Shown: one piece after another, positions 17,298 through 28,598 of the stretch
Layout of the letters: each line of letters begins with the position of its first letter
How positions within the stretch are numbered: the first letter of the stretch is position 1
Assembly: GCF_001428255.1 (NCBI RefSeq)
Contig: NZ_LMRW01000003.1
Location: 199,277 to 263,276 of the forward strand
Direction of reading: 5' to 3'
Origin: Agromyces sp. Soil535
Lineage (GTDB): Bacteria; Actinomycetota; Actinomycetes; Actinomycetales; Microbacteriaceae
DNA: 64,000 nt
The notes under the pieces: generated by a model
Seen by the model: the letters and a program-made list of their open reading frames with translations, nothing else
Told to the model about the DNA's origin: nothing
The model's database searches: none
Translations under genes and position numbers: made by a program

Positions 17298-20078
17298 TCA
17301 GCGCCCGGGGAACCGCTCCGAGAGCTGTCGCCGCGAGGTGACCTCGAGCTTCCGGAACACCTTGCGCAGGTGGTAGTCGACGGTGTTCACGCTGATGAAG
17401 AGGGCAGCGCCGATCTCGGCGTTCGTCTGGCCCTCGGCGGCCATGCGCGCGATCGTCGCCTCCTGCGGCGTGAGCGCCGCGGCATCCGCTTCGCCAGGTG
17501 CGTGCCGTGCGACGCGCTCGCCCGTCGCCTCGAGCTCCCGTCGCGCGCGGTCGGCGAAGGCCGGCGCGCCGACGCGCTCGAAGATCCCGAGCGCGAGCCT
17601 GAGCTGCTCCCGAGCCTCGCGTCGCCGCTTCGAACGACGCAGCCACTCGCCGTACACGAGATGTGCACGACCGAGCTCCCCCGGTGCGGTCGACTCCCCG
17701 AGGTGTTCGATCGCCGCCGTGTAGTGCGGCTCGGCCTCGTCGTCGGGCGCGAGCAGCGCGATGCTGCGCTCCGAGACGCCACGGATCCACGGCGTGCCGC
17801 TCGCCGCGGCGAACCCGGCGAGCCGGTCGGCTGCGGCGCGCACGGCAGCGGGCTTGCCGCTTCGCGCACCGGCTTCGACGTAGTCGGGCAGCTGCTGGTA
17901 GGTCACCTGCACGAACGGCCGATCGATCATCGGCTGCAGCCGATCGAACGCGTCGCGGTAGTGGCCGCCGGCGATCGCCCTGATGCTGAGCCCGGTCATC
18001 GCCACGGTCCACGCCCCGGCGAATCCCGTGGCGAGCACGGCCTGCGCGATCTGCTCGATGAGCTCGGTCGGGGCGCCGGCCCACGCGAGGTACGACGCGT
18101 TCACGACCTGCTCGGCGTCGTAGCCGATCGCCCGCCGCAGCTCGCGCACCTGCTCGATGTACCGAGCGGATGCCGCGGGGTCGCCCCGTACGAGTTCGAC
18201 CAGTCCGAGCAACCACAGCGTCGTGTCGAGGTCACGCAGCAGGCCCGCATCCCGCGCCGCGTGAGCCGTGCGTTCGAGGAGTTCGACGCACATCCTTTCG
18301 TCCCACAGCGCCATCGTCAATGCGATGCCGAAGTGGCCGAGGTCGAGCAGCTGCGCGTCATCCGATTCACCCAGCATCGTGACCGCCTCGCGCATCACCG
18401 GCACGGCCTCCTCGTAGGGCAGCAGGATGTGTGCGCCGAGCGCGCGCAGCGCGATCGCCCGGGGACCGCCGGCAACCTCGGCGCCCGCGGCAAGCCGATG
18501 CCCCAGCTCCGTCAGCGAGGTTCCCTCCATCGCCCACTCCGCCGTGAGCGCCAACTCGAACGCACGCACGAGGGTGCGCTGCTCGAGTTCCGGCACCAAC
18601 CCGTGGAACAGGTCGGCCGCGCGCAGCATGACGGCCGCTCCGCTGATGATGCCGGCCGGATCGGCGACGAAGAGCGCGAGGAGCGTGCGCAACGACAGCA
18701 CCCGCCCCAGCGACACGGGGTCGAGGCGCTCGGCGTCGATGCGGTCGAGCAGGTCGAGGGCGAGCTGCGCCGCGCCCGCGGCTGCGGCTGCCTCGGCCGC
18801 AGCCAGGAGCCTCGCGTCGCGGTTGGGCCCTTCGGGCGTCAGCTCCGCGGCCCGCGTGAGCAGCCGCGCGCGGGACGCCGTTCCGCCCCGCCCGCCTGCG
18901 GCATCAGCGACACGCTCCAGATCGTGCGCGACGGCTTCATCGGTGCCGAGGGTCGCCGCAGCGGCATGCCACGCCGCGGCATCCGCTCGCCCGTGATCGG
19001 CCGCGACCTCTCGCAGCGTCTCGTGCACGCGCCGGCGGTCGGCGTCGGGCATGCCGTTGTACACGGCAGCGCGAACGAGCGGATGCCTGAACACCACGGC
19101 GTCGCGCACCGACGCGAGGCCGGCGCGCTCGGCGTCGGCCGCGGCATCCGCCGCCAGACCCAGCCGGGCGGCCGCCTCGCCGATGAGCACCGGGTCGCCG
19201 GTGGACTCGGCGGCGACGACGAGCAGCCACACCCGGGCCCCGGGAGGGAGCGCCTCGACTTCGCGGAGGTAGTGCGTCTCGAGCCGCTGCCCGACCGGCA
19301 TGGGCGCCTGGGCTACGGACGATGCGGTGAGCTGGCGGGCCGTGAACTCCCGGGCGAGGTCGATGAGGGCGAGCGGGTTGCCGCCGGTCTCTTCGGCGAT
19401 CTGTGTGGCGAGGAAGGGGTCGATCGTGGACGTCGCCGACCGATTCAGCAACTCGACCGCCGGCAGCGCGTCGAGGCCCCCGAGGTGGAGCACCGGCATG
19501 CCCGCCACGACGACGTCGACCCGCGGATCGGGACGCGACCCCAGCAGCAGCGCGATCGATTCGGCCTCCAGTCGGCGGGCGACGAACGCGAGCACCTCGA
19601 GCGACTCGGGATCCACGAGGTGCGCATCGTCGATAACGCAGACGACCGGCTCGACCTCGCCCGCGGCGGCGAGCAGCGACAGCATCCCGAGGCCGACGAG
19701 GTACCGATCCGGCGGCGGACCGTCGTCGAGGCCGGCCGCGATGCGCAGCGCCGCCGCCTGGCGCGGCGGGATGCTCGCGAGGCTCTCGGCGAACGGCCGA
19801 CCGATGCGCTGCAGTGTCGCGTACGGCATCGCCGACTCGGCTTCGTAACCGTCGGCGCGAATCACGCGCACGCCCTGCGCGGCACTGGTGGCCCCGTCGA
19901 GCAGCGCTGTCTTGCCGATGCCCGGATCGCCGCGGATGAGGAGCGCGCCGCCGCGCCCGTTGCGGCCGCCCGCGACGAGGACGCCCAGGCGGTCGAGCTC
20001 GCCGGAGCGTCCGAGGATCGGGGGGAATGGGGTGTCGATGGACTCACGGTAGTGGGTCGTCGGCTCGAGTCCCAGCAT
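17298..20078 (-). CDS. LAL-type LuxR transcriptional regulator with AAA ATPase domain
   Basis: 926 residues, the size of large ATP-binding LuxR (MalT-like) regulators. The N-terminal ATPase has ILGRSGELDRL, a Walker A GDPGIGKT (50-57) and a Walker B VVCVIDDAHLVD. The middle is a long helical TPR-like region, and the C-terminus is a LuxR/NarL HTH: LTPQEATIARMAAEGQTNAE then VNTVDYHLRKVFRKLEV. Such regulators hydrolyse ATP and activate catabolic or secondary-metabolite genes on ligand binding. It lies upstream of the two alpha/beta hydrolases on the same strand and may control them. Confidence 0.9.
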   Translation of the reverse strand: MLGLEPTTHYRESIDTPFPPILGRSGELDRLGVLVAGGRNGRGGALLIRGDPGIGKTALLDGATSAAQGVRVIRADGYEAESAMPYATLQRIGRPFAESLASIPPRQAAALRIAAGLDDGPPPDRYLVGLGMLSLLAAAGEVEPVVCVIDDAHLVDPESLEVLAFVARRLEAESIALLLGSRPDPRVDVVVAGMPVLHLGGLDALPAVELLNRSATSTIDPFLATQIAEETGGNPLALIDLAREFTARQLTASSVAQAPMPVGQRLETHYLREVEALPPGARVWLLVVAAESTGDPVLIGEAAARLGLAADAAADAERAGLASVRDAVVFRHPLVRAAVYNGMPDADRRRVHETLREVAADHGRADAAAWHAAAATLGTDEAVAHDLERVADAAGGRGGTASRARLLTRAAELTPEGPNRDARLLAAAEAAAAAGAAQLALDLLDRIDAERLDPVSLGRVLSLRTLLALFVADPAGIISGAAVMLRAADLFHGLVPELEQRTLVRAFELALTAEWAMEGTSLTELGHRLAAGAEVAGGPRAIALRALGAHILLPYEEAVPVMREAVTMLGESDDAQLLDLGHFGIALTMALWDERMCVELLERTAHAARDAGLLRDLDTTLWLLGLVELVRGDPAASARYIEQVRELRRAIGYDAEQVVNASYLAWAGAPTELIEQIAQAVLATGFAGAWTVAMTGLSIRAIAGGHYRDAFDRLQPMIDRPFVQVTYQQLPDYVEAGARSGKPAAVRAAADRLAGFAAASGTPWIRGVSERSIALLAPDDEAEPHYTAAIEHLGESTAPGELGRAHLVYGEWLRRSKRRREAREQLRLALGIFERVGAPAFADRARRELEATGERVARHAPGEADAAALTPQEATIARMAAEGQTNAEIGAALFISVNTVDYHLRKVFRKLEVTSRRQLSERFPGR

Positions 20079-20261
20079 CGGAAGAGGCGGAGTCAGCAGG
20101 CTCGGCTCAGCCGACCTGACTTGCCCTGCGCTCCCTCAGCCCCCGCGCGTGCGCCTGCCGGGCCGACCGCACCGGCGGGGAGCTGGCGGTCTGGCCGGGC
20201 CAGCTCTCCCCGGCGAGCCCCGGACTCAGATGGAGATCGCACCTGGCGAATGCGGCTTCAC

Positions 20262-20608
20262 CTATGGGCCCTCAACGAGTATCCGCTCGACCATTCCCCA
20301 CGCTCGATCGGTGAGGGAATCGCCCGGGAAGAACTCGCTGTAGAGGTCGTCCGCCGCCTCGACAGTCTCGATCTCGCAGATGGCGAGCAGCTTTCGGATG
20401 TCGTCGGTGTCGCGCCCGGGCCGATTGGCACGCCGGGATTGACGCGCAATGCGTCGATGTCAACGGTCGTCTGGCGCTCGTAGTGCCGCAGCGCCAACGC
20501 ACATCCGCCGATGATGCGCAGGCCGGTGGGCTGGCCGGCGACCCTGAGCTCGCGGACGAGATCGCGCAGCCCGTCGATCAGGTCGTCTCGCGTGAACAGT
20601 GTCGTCAT
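20262..20608 (-). pseudogene. Broken nucleotidyltransferase (AbiEii/DUF6036-like) of a toxin-antitoxin-type pair
   Basis: The frame from the ATG at 20608 encodes TRDDLIDGLRDLVREL then GLRIIGGCALALRHYE and TTVDIDALRVNPG, which is the nucleotidyltransferase active-site region (GG...D-x-D). It then runs out of frame. A different frame continues with DTDDIRKLLAICEIETVEAA and DLYSEFFPGDSLTDRAWGMV, the family's typical C-terminus, to a TAG at 20262-20264. The 347-bp span is not a multiple of three, and about 60-80 residues of the middle appear to be missing, so an internal deletion with frameshift at about 20411-20440 inactivated it. Its start overlaps the XRE gene stop (ATGA), a typical toxin-antitoxin arrangement. 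Confidence 0.72.
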
Positions 20609-21183
20609 ACGCTCTCCAAGGTGTCGCGCCACACCAAGACGCCACGATCGAGGAATTCCTGCGGCACCTCCGACGGCTGTGGGACCGGATCGGCAGGATC
20701 AACGCGAAGCGATCCAGCACGCTGCAACGAACGTCGCTCCTCGTCGACCCACGCCGGCAGCGGCACAGCCTCTTGGTTGAGTCGATAGGCCACGAGCGCC
20801 GCGATCGCGGCATCCCATACCTTCACGCCGGTCAGTTCCGGTTCCGTGACGGCGAGCACGCCGCGGACGAGGCCGCGTTCGGCGACGAGGTTGTCGTTCA
20901 TCTGGATGTAAAGACGGAGCGCGAGTCGGGGTTCGTCGCGCTGGAGCGCGGAGCGGATATCGGCCGCCACCGTTGCGACATCGTCGCGGGTCGTGGGTGC
21001 CGCGTACAGACGGTGACCGCTGCCGGCGAGCAAACGCGCAACCGTGTCGAAGCGCGGATCGGTGCGGTGCCGCTCGGTGAGCGCAACGCGCGGCTGCGAC
21101 AACTCGGCACGCCGGGAAAGCTCACGTTGCGTGAGGTTGCGGCTGCGGCGAGCGGCACGCACGAGCGTTGCGGCGTCTGACAT
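20605..21183 (-). CDS. XRE-family helix-turn-helix protein (partner of the nucleotidyltransferase)
   Basis: 192 residues. The N-terminal XRE HTH spans about 5-55: LVRAARRSRNLTQRELSRRA then AELSQPRVALTERHRTDPRF. The C-terminal region (about 85-160, LRLYIQMNDNLVAERGLVRG, VWDAAIAALVAYRLNQE) resembles proteins encoded beside AbiEii/DUF6036-type nucleotidyltransferases. It should act as antitoxin-like autorepressor. The frame is open to 21561, but the ATG at 21183 has GGAGGG upstream and a palindrome at 21206-21227. The downstream partner is broken, so this may be an orphan regulator. Confidence 0.8.
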   Translation of the reverse strand: MSDAATLVRAARRSRNLTQRELSRRAELSQPRVALTERHRTDPRFDTVARLLAGSGHRLYAAPTTRDDVATVAADIRSALQRDEPRLALRLYIQMNDNLVAERGLVRGVLAVTEPELTGVKVWDAAIAALVAYRLNQEAVPLPAWVDEERRSLQRAGSLRVDPADPVPQPSEVPQEFLDRGVLVWRDTLESV

Positions 21184-21205
21184 GAGATCACCCTCCCGCC
21201 GCTTC

Positions 21206-21227
21206 ATGATTCGGTAAACAGAATCAT
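21206..21227. promoter_or_regulatory. Palindromic operator upstream of the XRE gene
   Basis: Perfect 7-bp arms ATGATTC / GAATCAT with an 8-bp spacer, centred 33 bp before the XRE start. A TATGAT -10-like hexamer overlaps its distal arm on the minus strand. The AT-rich character stands out against the surroundings. Probable autoregulatory site. Confidence 0.6.
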
Positions 21228-21479
21228 ACAGCATGCTTATCCAAGTGACGAAACCTAGCCGACGAGCCCGGCTCCCGATCGGGATCTCGATGAGGTGTGC
21301 CGAGGGCATGACGGCCGCGGCATCCGACCGCCGCCCGGAACGTCGCGTTGGGCCGCCGTTCGTCGCAGAAATCGCCCGCCTGCCGCACCAAGCGGCCGCT
21401 GACCGTGCTGGGCCGTCGAAGCCACCGGCCGCTTCGTAGCGTGAGCGTACGCAACGACGCGACCCCAGGAGGTTCCCCC

Positions 21480-23764
<2,285 letters not shown>

Positions 23765-23765
<1 letters not shown>

Positions 23766-24025
23766 TGACCGGCAGCACTGCAGGGCGTCCCGCCCGAACC
23801 ATCACGGTTCGAGCGGGCGTCCCCGCCGCGTTCGGGCTGCTGAAGCGCGGATGCCGCGGCATCGCGTGGTACATGCAGGACCTGATGGGCGACAATTCCT
23901 ATCGGAACTACCTGGAGCACCACCGCTCGAATCACGGCCCCGAATACCCGCCACTCAGCGAACGCCAGTTCTGGCGACAGAGAATGGACGACCAGAACCG
24001 CAACCCAGGGGCCCGCTGCTGCTGA
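23765..24025 (+). CDS. YbdD/YjiX family small protein
   Basis: 86 residues, containing the family core KRGCRGIAWYMQDLMGDNSY, then RNYLEHHRSNHGPEYPPLSE and RQFWRQRMDDQNRNPGARCC, the standard C-terminal signature ending in double cysteine. The family is almost always encoded directly after cstA/btsT genes and is thought to assist the transporter, but its role is not established. The ATG overlaps the CstA stop (TGATG), implying coupled translation and fixed stoichiometry. Confidence 0.9.
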
Positions 24026-24048
24026 CGACGACGTGACGAGGAGCGCAC

Positions 24049-25233
24049 ATGACCGACGCCGTGTTGCTCGTCGCCACCGGGCTGGGCATCGGCGTCGCGC
24101 TGACGCTGCTCGTGCAGACGGCGTGGCGACTCGCCCGCGGCTCGCGGGACCTCGGCAGCGACGCGGAACGCGCGACGTTCCGCACCCTCTCGCTCGCATC
24201 GCGCGCCGCGGTGCACCTGCGTGGCGGGCTCGACACGAGCGACGTACATCGAGCGGCGCGATCGCTGCGGGCCCTCCTCGGCAGTGACGCGATCGCGATC
24301 GCGGATCGGCGGGGAGTCGTCTCGATCGACGGCCGACCCGACCTCTCGGCTGCAGCGTGGCAGGTGGCCTCGAGCGTCATCGAGACCGGGCAACGGCAGC
24401 TCTTGACCGCGAACGCCGACTCTGGCGCCGCCGCGGTCGGAGCGCCGGTCTTCGCCAACGGCCGCGTCGTGGGCGTGATCGTCGCGTTCGCCGCCAGGGT
24501 GCGACCCCCGCTCGTACGCGCGACCACCGAAGTGGCGAAGTGGTGCGCCGCGCAGATCGAGCTCGGCGAGCTCGAGACCTCGCGTGCCGCTCTCGCCGAG
24601 GCGGAGCTGCGCGCCCTGCGTGCGCAGATCAGTCCGCACTTCGTCTACAACGCGCTCAGCGCCATCGCCTCGTACATCAGCACCGACCCCGAGCGCGCCC
24701 GCGACCTGCTGCTCGACTTCGCCGACTTCATCCGGTACACGTTCCGCCGCCAGGGCGAGTTCACCACGCTGGCCGAGGAGCTGAAGAGCGTCCATTCGTA
24801 CGTCGAACTGGAGCGGGCACGGTTCGAGGAGCGCCTGAGCGTCACGTTGCGCATCGCGCCCGAGACGCTCGCGACCGTCATCCCGTTCCTCAGCGTGCAG
24901 CCGCTCGTCGAGAACGCCATCCGGCACGGGCTCGAGCCGCGGGAGCGCGGCGGCACCATCGTCATCGGCGCGCGCGATGACGGCACGCATACCGAGATCA
25001 CGGTCGACGACGACGGGGTCGGCATGCAGCCCGCCGAACTGCGTGCCCTGCTCACCGCCGGTGAACGCACCGACCATGTGGGCCTGCGCAACGTCGACTC
25101 CCGGGTCCGCGGCATCTACGGCGACGACCACGCGCTCGTGGTCGAGACGAACCCCGGGGCGGGAACGATGGTGCGCATGCGCATCCCGAAGTCCCAGCCC
25201 TTCAACGAGACGGAAAGGCCGATGGACGGATGA
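24049..25233 (+). CDS. LytS-type sensor histidine kinase
   Basis: 394 residues. Only one clear N-terminal membrane helix (3-25) is present, so the multi-helix 5TM-LYT sensor of E. coli BtsS/LytS is absent. A GAF-like domain (about 50-165) follows, then the His_kinase domain with the phosphorylated H197 in LRAQISPHFVYNALSAIASY. The ATPase motifs are PLVENAIRHGLEP (N box) and DDGVGMQP. It should sense a small molecule or redox cue through the GAF domain and phosphorylate the LytTR regulator encoded next (4-bp overlap). Genes for transporters on both sides suggest extracellular organic-acid or nutrient sensing. Confidence 0.9.
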   Translation: MTDAVLLVATGLGIGVALTLLVQTAWRLARGSRDLGSDAERATFRTLSLASRAAVHLRGGLDTSDVHRAARSLRALLGSDAIAIADRRGVVSIDGRPDLSAAAWQVASSVIETGQRQLLTANADSGAAAVGAPVFANGRVVGVIVAFAARVRPPLVRATTEVAKWCAAQIELGELETSRAALAEAELRALRAQISPHFVYNALSAIASYISTDPERARDLLLDFADFIRYTFRRQGEFTTLAEELKSVHSYVELERARFEERLSVTLRIAPETLATVIPFLSVQPLVENAIRHGLEPRERGGTIVIGARDDGTHTEITVDDDGVGMQPAELRALLTAGERTDHVGLRNVDSRVRGIYGDDHALVVETNPGAGTMVRMRIPKSQPFNETERPMDG

Positions 25234-25997
25234 CTGCCGCTCACGCGGGCCCCGACGCGGGTACCGGCACGATCGACGTGCTCATCGCCGACGATGAGCG
25301 CCCCGTGCTCGACGAACTGGAGCAATTGCTACGGCGCGACGTGCGCGTCGGTGAGATCCGGCGCGCATCCTCGGGCTCCGAGGCGGTGCGGCTGCTGGCG
25401 GAGCACGCGGTGGACGCCGCGTTCCTCGACATCCACATGCCCGGCCTGTCGGGATTCGACCTGGCGCGCGCCCTGTCGCGATTCACCGATCCGCCGGCGA
25501 TCGTGTTCGTCACCGCAGACGAGGCGGGCGCCGTCGAGGCGTTCGACTTCCAGGCTGTGGACTACATCCTGAAGCCCATCCGCCGGGAGCGGCTGCACCG
25601 GGCCGTCGGACGCATCCTCGCCGGGCGCGAGACACCGGAGCCAGTCGACACCATCCCCGACGAGACCATCCCCGTTCGGGTCGGGCACGTCACGCGCGTC
25701 GTCCACCGCAACGACGTGCGCTGGGTGCAGGCGCAGGGCGACTACTCGCGACTCGTCACCGAGACCGACAGCCACCTGATCCGCGAGTCGATCTCCGACC
25801 TCGAGCTGCGGTGGGCGGAGGCGGGATTCGTCCGCGTGCACCGCTCGTACCTCGTCGATCGCAACGCCATCACGACCGTGAAGCTGATCGGGTCGCACCC
25901 GACCCTCACCGTCGCCGGTGAGGAGATCCCCGTGAGCCGACGGTCGATCTCCGTGGTGCGAGAGGCGATCCTGCAACCCCGGGAGGAGCGACGGTGA
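25230..25997 (+). CDS. LytTR-family response regulator
   Basis: 255 residues. The receiver domain (16-130) has acidic pair D21-D22, phosphoacceptor D67 in AAFLDIHMPGLSG and the conserved lysine in VDYILKPIRRERL. A LytTR DNA-binding domain (about 150-250) follows: VRWVQAQGDYSRLVTETDSH, FVRVHRSYLVDRNAITTVKL. Relatives BtsR and LytR bind direct repeats upstream of transporter genes and activate them. The start overlaps the kinase stop; the stop overlaps the next gene's GTG. Likely targets are the cstA promoter and the downstream symporter. Confidence 0.92.
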   Translation: MTAAHAGPDAGTGTIDVLIADDERPVLDELEQLLRRDVRVGEIRRASSGSEAVRLLAEHAVDAAFLDIHMPGLSGFDLARALSRFTDPPAIVFVTADEAGAVEAFDFQAVDYILKPIRRERLHRAVGRILAGRETPEPVDTIPDETIPVRVGHVTRVVHRNDVRWVQAQGDYSRLVTETDSHLIRESISDLELRWAEAGFVRVHRSYLVDRNAITTVKLIGSHPTLTVAGEEIPVSRRSISVVREAILQPREERR

Positions 25998-26413
25998 CCG
26001 AGCTGGACGCACGCCCCGACGCGGCATCCGCTGAGCGTCGACGGGGGCAGGGCAGGCCGATCCGCGAGCGCGTGACATCCGCCGACCGCCTGTCGAACCG
26101 GCCCGAACCGCTCGTACGCGTCGGCAGGTCGCGCGTCAGCGAGGCGGAGACGCTGTTCACGCGCAGCCTCATGCGCGCCCAAGGACGCCTCGCCCTGGCC
26201 TTCGTCGTCGCCTTCGTGGTAATCGTGGCCCTCGTCACGTTCGTGATCAGCGGGATACCGGCGCTGCACGACCTCTCGATCGGCGGCGTCCCGGTGCCCT
26301 GGATCATCCAGGCGTACGGCTTCTACCCGATCATCATCGTCTTCGCGGTGGCCTACACGCTCGCCGCGATGCGCACCGAGCGCCGGTTCGAAGCCCTCGT
26401 GGAGCACGAGTGA
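25994..26413 (+). CDS. DUF485-like small membrane protein partnered with the symporter
   Basis: 139 residues: a hydrophilic N-terminal half of about 60 residues, then two membrane helices, LALAFVVAFVVIVALVTFVI and GFYPIIIVFAVAYTLAAMRT. Two-helix DUF485 (YjcH-like) proteins are encoded directly before acetate/cation symporters (yjcH-actP). Order and overlap here match: its GTG overlaps the LytTR stop and its stop overlaps the symporter GTG. The long charged N-terminus is unusual compared with about 100-residue YjcH. Probable accessory subunit of the symporter. Confidence 0.75.
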   Translation: MTELDARPDAASAERRRGQGRPIRERVTSADRLSNRPEPLVRVGRSRVSEAETLFTRSLMRAQGRLALAFVVAFVVIVALVTFVISGIPALHDLSIGGVPVPWIIQAYGFYPIIIVFAVAYTLAAMRTERRFEALVEHE

Positions 26414-27894
26414 CTCCGCTGCTCGCCCTCGGCGCGATCGCGCTCGTGCTGGTCGTCACCTCCGTCATCGGCGTCTACGGACTGCGCATCTCGCGTACCA
26501 CCAGCGACTTCTTCGTCGCGTCGCGCACCGTGCGCCCCATCTGGAACGCGTCGGCGATCAGCGGCGAGTACCTCTCGGCCGGGACCTTCCTCGGGCTGTC
26601 GGGGCTCGTGCTCCTGTCGGGCTCCGACGCATTCTGGTTCCCCATCGGCTATGCGGCCGGATACCTGCTCGTGCTCATGTTCGTCGCCGCTCCCCTACGC
26701 CGAAGCGGCGCGTACACGATCCCCGATTTCATACACGCTCGCCTCGATTCCCTCACGGCACGCCGCATCACGAGCGTGCTCGTGATGGTGATCGGCTGGC
26801 TCTACATCGTTCCCCAGCTGCACGGGGCCGCGCTCGCCCTCAACGTCGTCGCCGACATCCCGCCCTGGGTCGGCGCGGTCATCGTGGCCGTCGTGGTCAG
26901 CGGCTCGGTCGCAGCCGGCGGGATGCGGTCGATCACGTTCGTGCAGGCGTTCCAGTTCTGGCTGAAGCTCGGCGCCCTCGCGGTTCCCGTCATCTTCTTC
27001 GCGATCACGCTCAGCGGGAACGAGCCGAGCATCGACCCCGCCCTCGTGTTCCCGCCCGAGAGCGGTCCGAGCGGGCTCGACACCTACACCACGGCGTCGT
27101 TGCTGATCGCGCTTCTCTGCGGCACGATCGCACTGCCCCACGTGCTCGTGCGGTTCTACACGAGCCCGACCGGCAGTTCGGCCCGCTGGACGACCGTGAT
27201 CGTCATCGCCATGATCAGCGCCTTCTACATGGTCTCCAGCACGATCGGCCTCATCGCCCGGGCGACGGCACCCGATCTCGCCCAGCCGGGTGTGGCCGAC
27301 ACCGTGGCGCTCCTCCTGCCGTCCCGCCTGATCCCCGGCGTCGTGGGCGACCTGCTCACCGCGCTGGTCATCGCCGGCGCACTCGCCGCGTTCCTCGGAA
27401 CGTCCTCGGGGCTCGTGGTATCGCTGTCGAGCGTGGTCAGCCAGGACCTCTTCCACGGCACGGTCCGCTCCTTCCGGTGGGCCGCCGTGTTCTGCACCGC
27501 GGTTCCGCTCGCCGTCGCGCTCGCCACCGTGCCGCAGGGGCTCGTCACCTCGGTCGGCACCGTGTTCGTCTTCGCCGCCTCCGCGCTCTCACCGGTGATC
27601 GTGCTCGGCATCTGGTGGCGACGCCTCACCGCCCGCGGGGCCATCGCCGGAATGCTCGTCGGCTCGGTGCTCTGCGGGGCCGCACTCATCGGGTCGTCCG
27701 TCTTCGGGCCGGACGCCGGCCCCGCGGCCGCCCTCCTCGCGCAGCCCGGGGCGTGGACGATCCCGGCCGCGGCGCTGACCAGCATCGCCGTCTCGCTGCT
27801 CGATCGCCGGACTCCGCTGAACACCGATCGGATCCTCAGCCGGCTGCACACCCCTGAGCTGCCTCGAACTCCGGGTTCGCCGAGCGGGCTGTGA
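26410..27894 (+). CDS. Sodium:solute symporter family protein (ActP/MctC-like)
   Basis: 494 residues, about 13 membrane helices, SSS family. Family blocks include FFVASRTVRPIWNASAISGE, YLSAGTFLGLSG, and the late GTIALPHVLVRFYTSPTG, typical of acetate/monocarboxylate (ActP, MctC) members rather than proline or glucose carriers. It would import acetate, pyruvate or propionate with sodium or protons. The GTG start overlaps the stop of the DUF485-like gene. It ends a CstA-YbdD-LytS-LytTR-DUF485-SSS operon and converges with the NarL-type regulator 24 bp further on. Confidence 0.9.
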   Translation: MTPLLALGAIALVLVVTSVIGVYGLRISRTTSDFFVASRTVRPIWNASAISGEYLSAGTFLGLSGLVLLSGSDAFWFPIGYAAGYLLVLMFVAAPLRRSGAYTIPDFIHARLDSLTARRITSVLVMVIGWLYIVPQLHGAALALNVVADIPPWVGAVIVAVVVSGSVAAGGMRSITFVQAFQFWLKLGALAVPVIFFAITLSGNEPSIDPALVFPPESGPSGLDTYTTASLLIALLCGTIALPHVLVRFYTSPTGSSARWTTVIVIAMISAFYMVSSTIGLIARATAPDLAQPGVADTVALLLPSRLIPGVVGDLLTALVIAGALAAFLGTSSGLVVSLSSVVSQDLFHGTVRSFRWAAVFCTAVPLAVALATVPQGLVTSVGTVFVFAASALSPVIVLGIWWRRLTARGAIAGMLVGSVLCGAALIGSSVFGPDAGPAAALLAQPGAWTIPAAALTSIAVSLLDRRTPLNTDRILSRLHTPELPRTPGSPSGL

Positions 27895-27917
27895 CGGGCT
27901 CGACGGAGTCCGACCGA

Positions 27918-28598
27918 TTACGACCCAGCGTCGTTCTGCAGGAACGCGAGCACCGCCGCGACGCGACGGTGCACGCCGGTCTCAGGCAGCCGGAGCTTGG
28001 TGAAGATCGCGTTCACGTGTTTCTCGACCGTGGACGACGACAGGAAGAGCGACTGCTCGATGCCGGCGTTCGTCTTGCCCTGCGCCATCTCGCGGAGCAC
28101 ATCGAGCTCCCGCGGCGACAACGCCGCGAGCGGGCTCGCCGCACCTGCGCTGCGGCGGCGCACGAGCTTGTCGACGATCTGCGGGTCGATGACCGAGCCG
28201 CCGGCCCGCACCTCGCGGAGCGCGTGGACGAGGTCCTCGAGGTCGCCGACGCGGTCCTTCAACAGGTAGCCGAGGCCCGCCGAGCCTTCGGCGAAGAGTG
28301 CGAGCGCGTAACTCTCGTCCGCGTGCTGCGACAGCACCACCACGCCCGTGTCGGGGTGCGTCGTGCGTATCGCGCGGGCCGCCTCGATGCCCTCCATGTG
28401 ATGGCCGGGCGGCATCCGGATGTCGGTCAGCACCGCGTGCGGGGAGAGCCGCCGCACGGCGTCGAGCAGCTCGGTCGCGTTGCCCGTGCCCGCGACGACG
28501 TCGACCTCGCCGGAGTCCTCCAGCAGGCGACGCACCCCCTCGCGCACGAGGTAGTTGTCCTCGGCGATCACGACGCGGAGGACGTCCGGCTCAGCCAA
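27918..28598 (-). CDS. NarL/FixJ-type response regulator
   Basis: 226 residues. The receiver has VVIAEDNYLVREGVRRLLED and phosphoacceptor D59 in AVLTDIRMPPGHHMEG; the LuxR-type HTH is LSPRELDVLREMAQGKTNAG then SSSTVEKHVNAIFTKL. An ATG-initiated frame opens at 28658 inside the kinase gene, but a TTG at 28598 lies behind GTGAGGGGGAG and begins right before the receiver, so it is preferred; this makes an 8-nt overlap with the kinase stop. It should be phosphorylated by the kinase encoded just upstream. Confidence 0.88.
   Translation of the reverse strand: MAEPDVLRVVIAEDNYLVREGVRRLLEDSGEVDVVAGTGNATELLDAVRRLSPHAVLTDIRMPPGHHMEGIEAARAIRTTHPDTGVVVLSQHADESYALALFAEGSAGLGYLLKDRVGDLEDLVHALREVRAGGSVIDPQIVDKLVRRRSAGAASPLAALSPRELDVLREMAQGKTNAGIEQSLFLSSSTVEKHVNAIFTKLRLPETGVHRRVAAVLAFLQNDAGS

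Noticed and set aside
17370-20483. A 1037-codon open frame on the plus strand, antisense to the LuxR-type regulator
   Set aside because: It mirrors the real gene in a high-GC antisense frame. Its translation is Arg/Gly/His-rich low complexity with no recognisable domain, while the minus-strand product has Walker motifs and a LuxR HTH.
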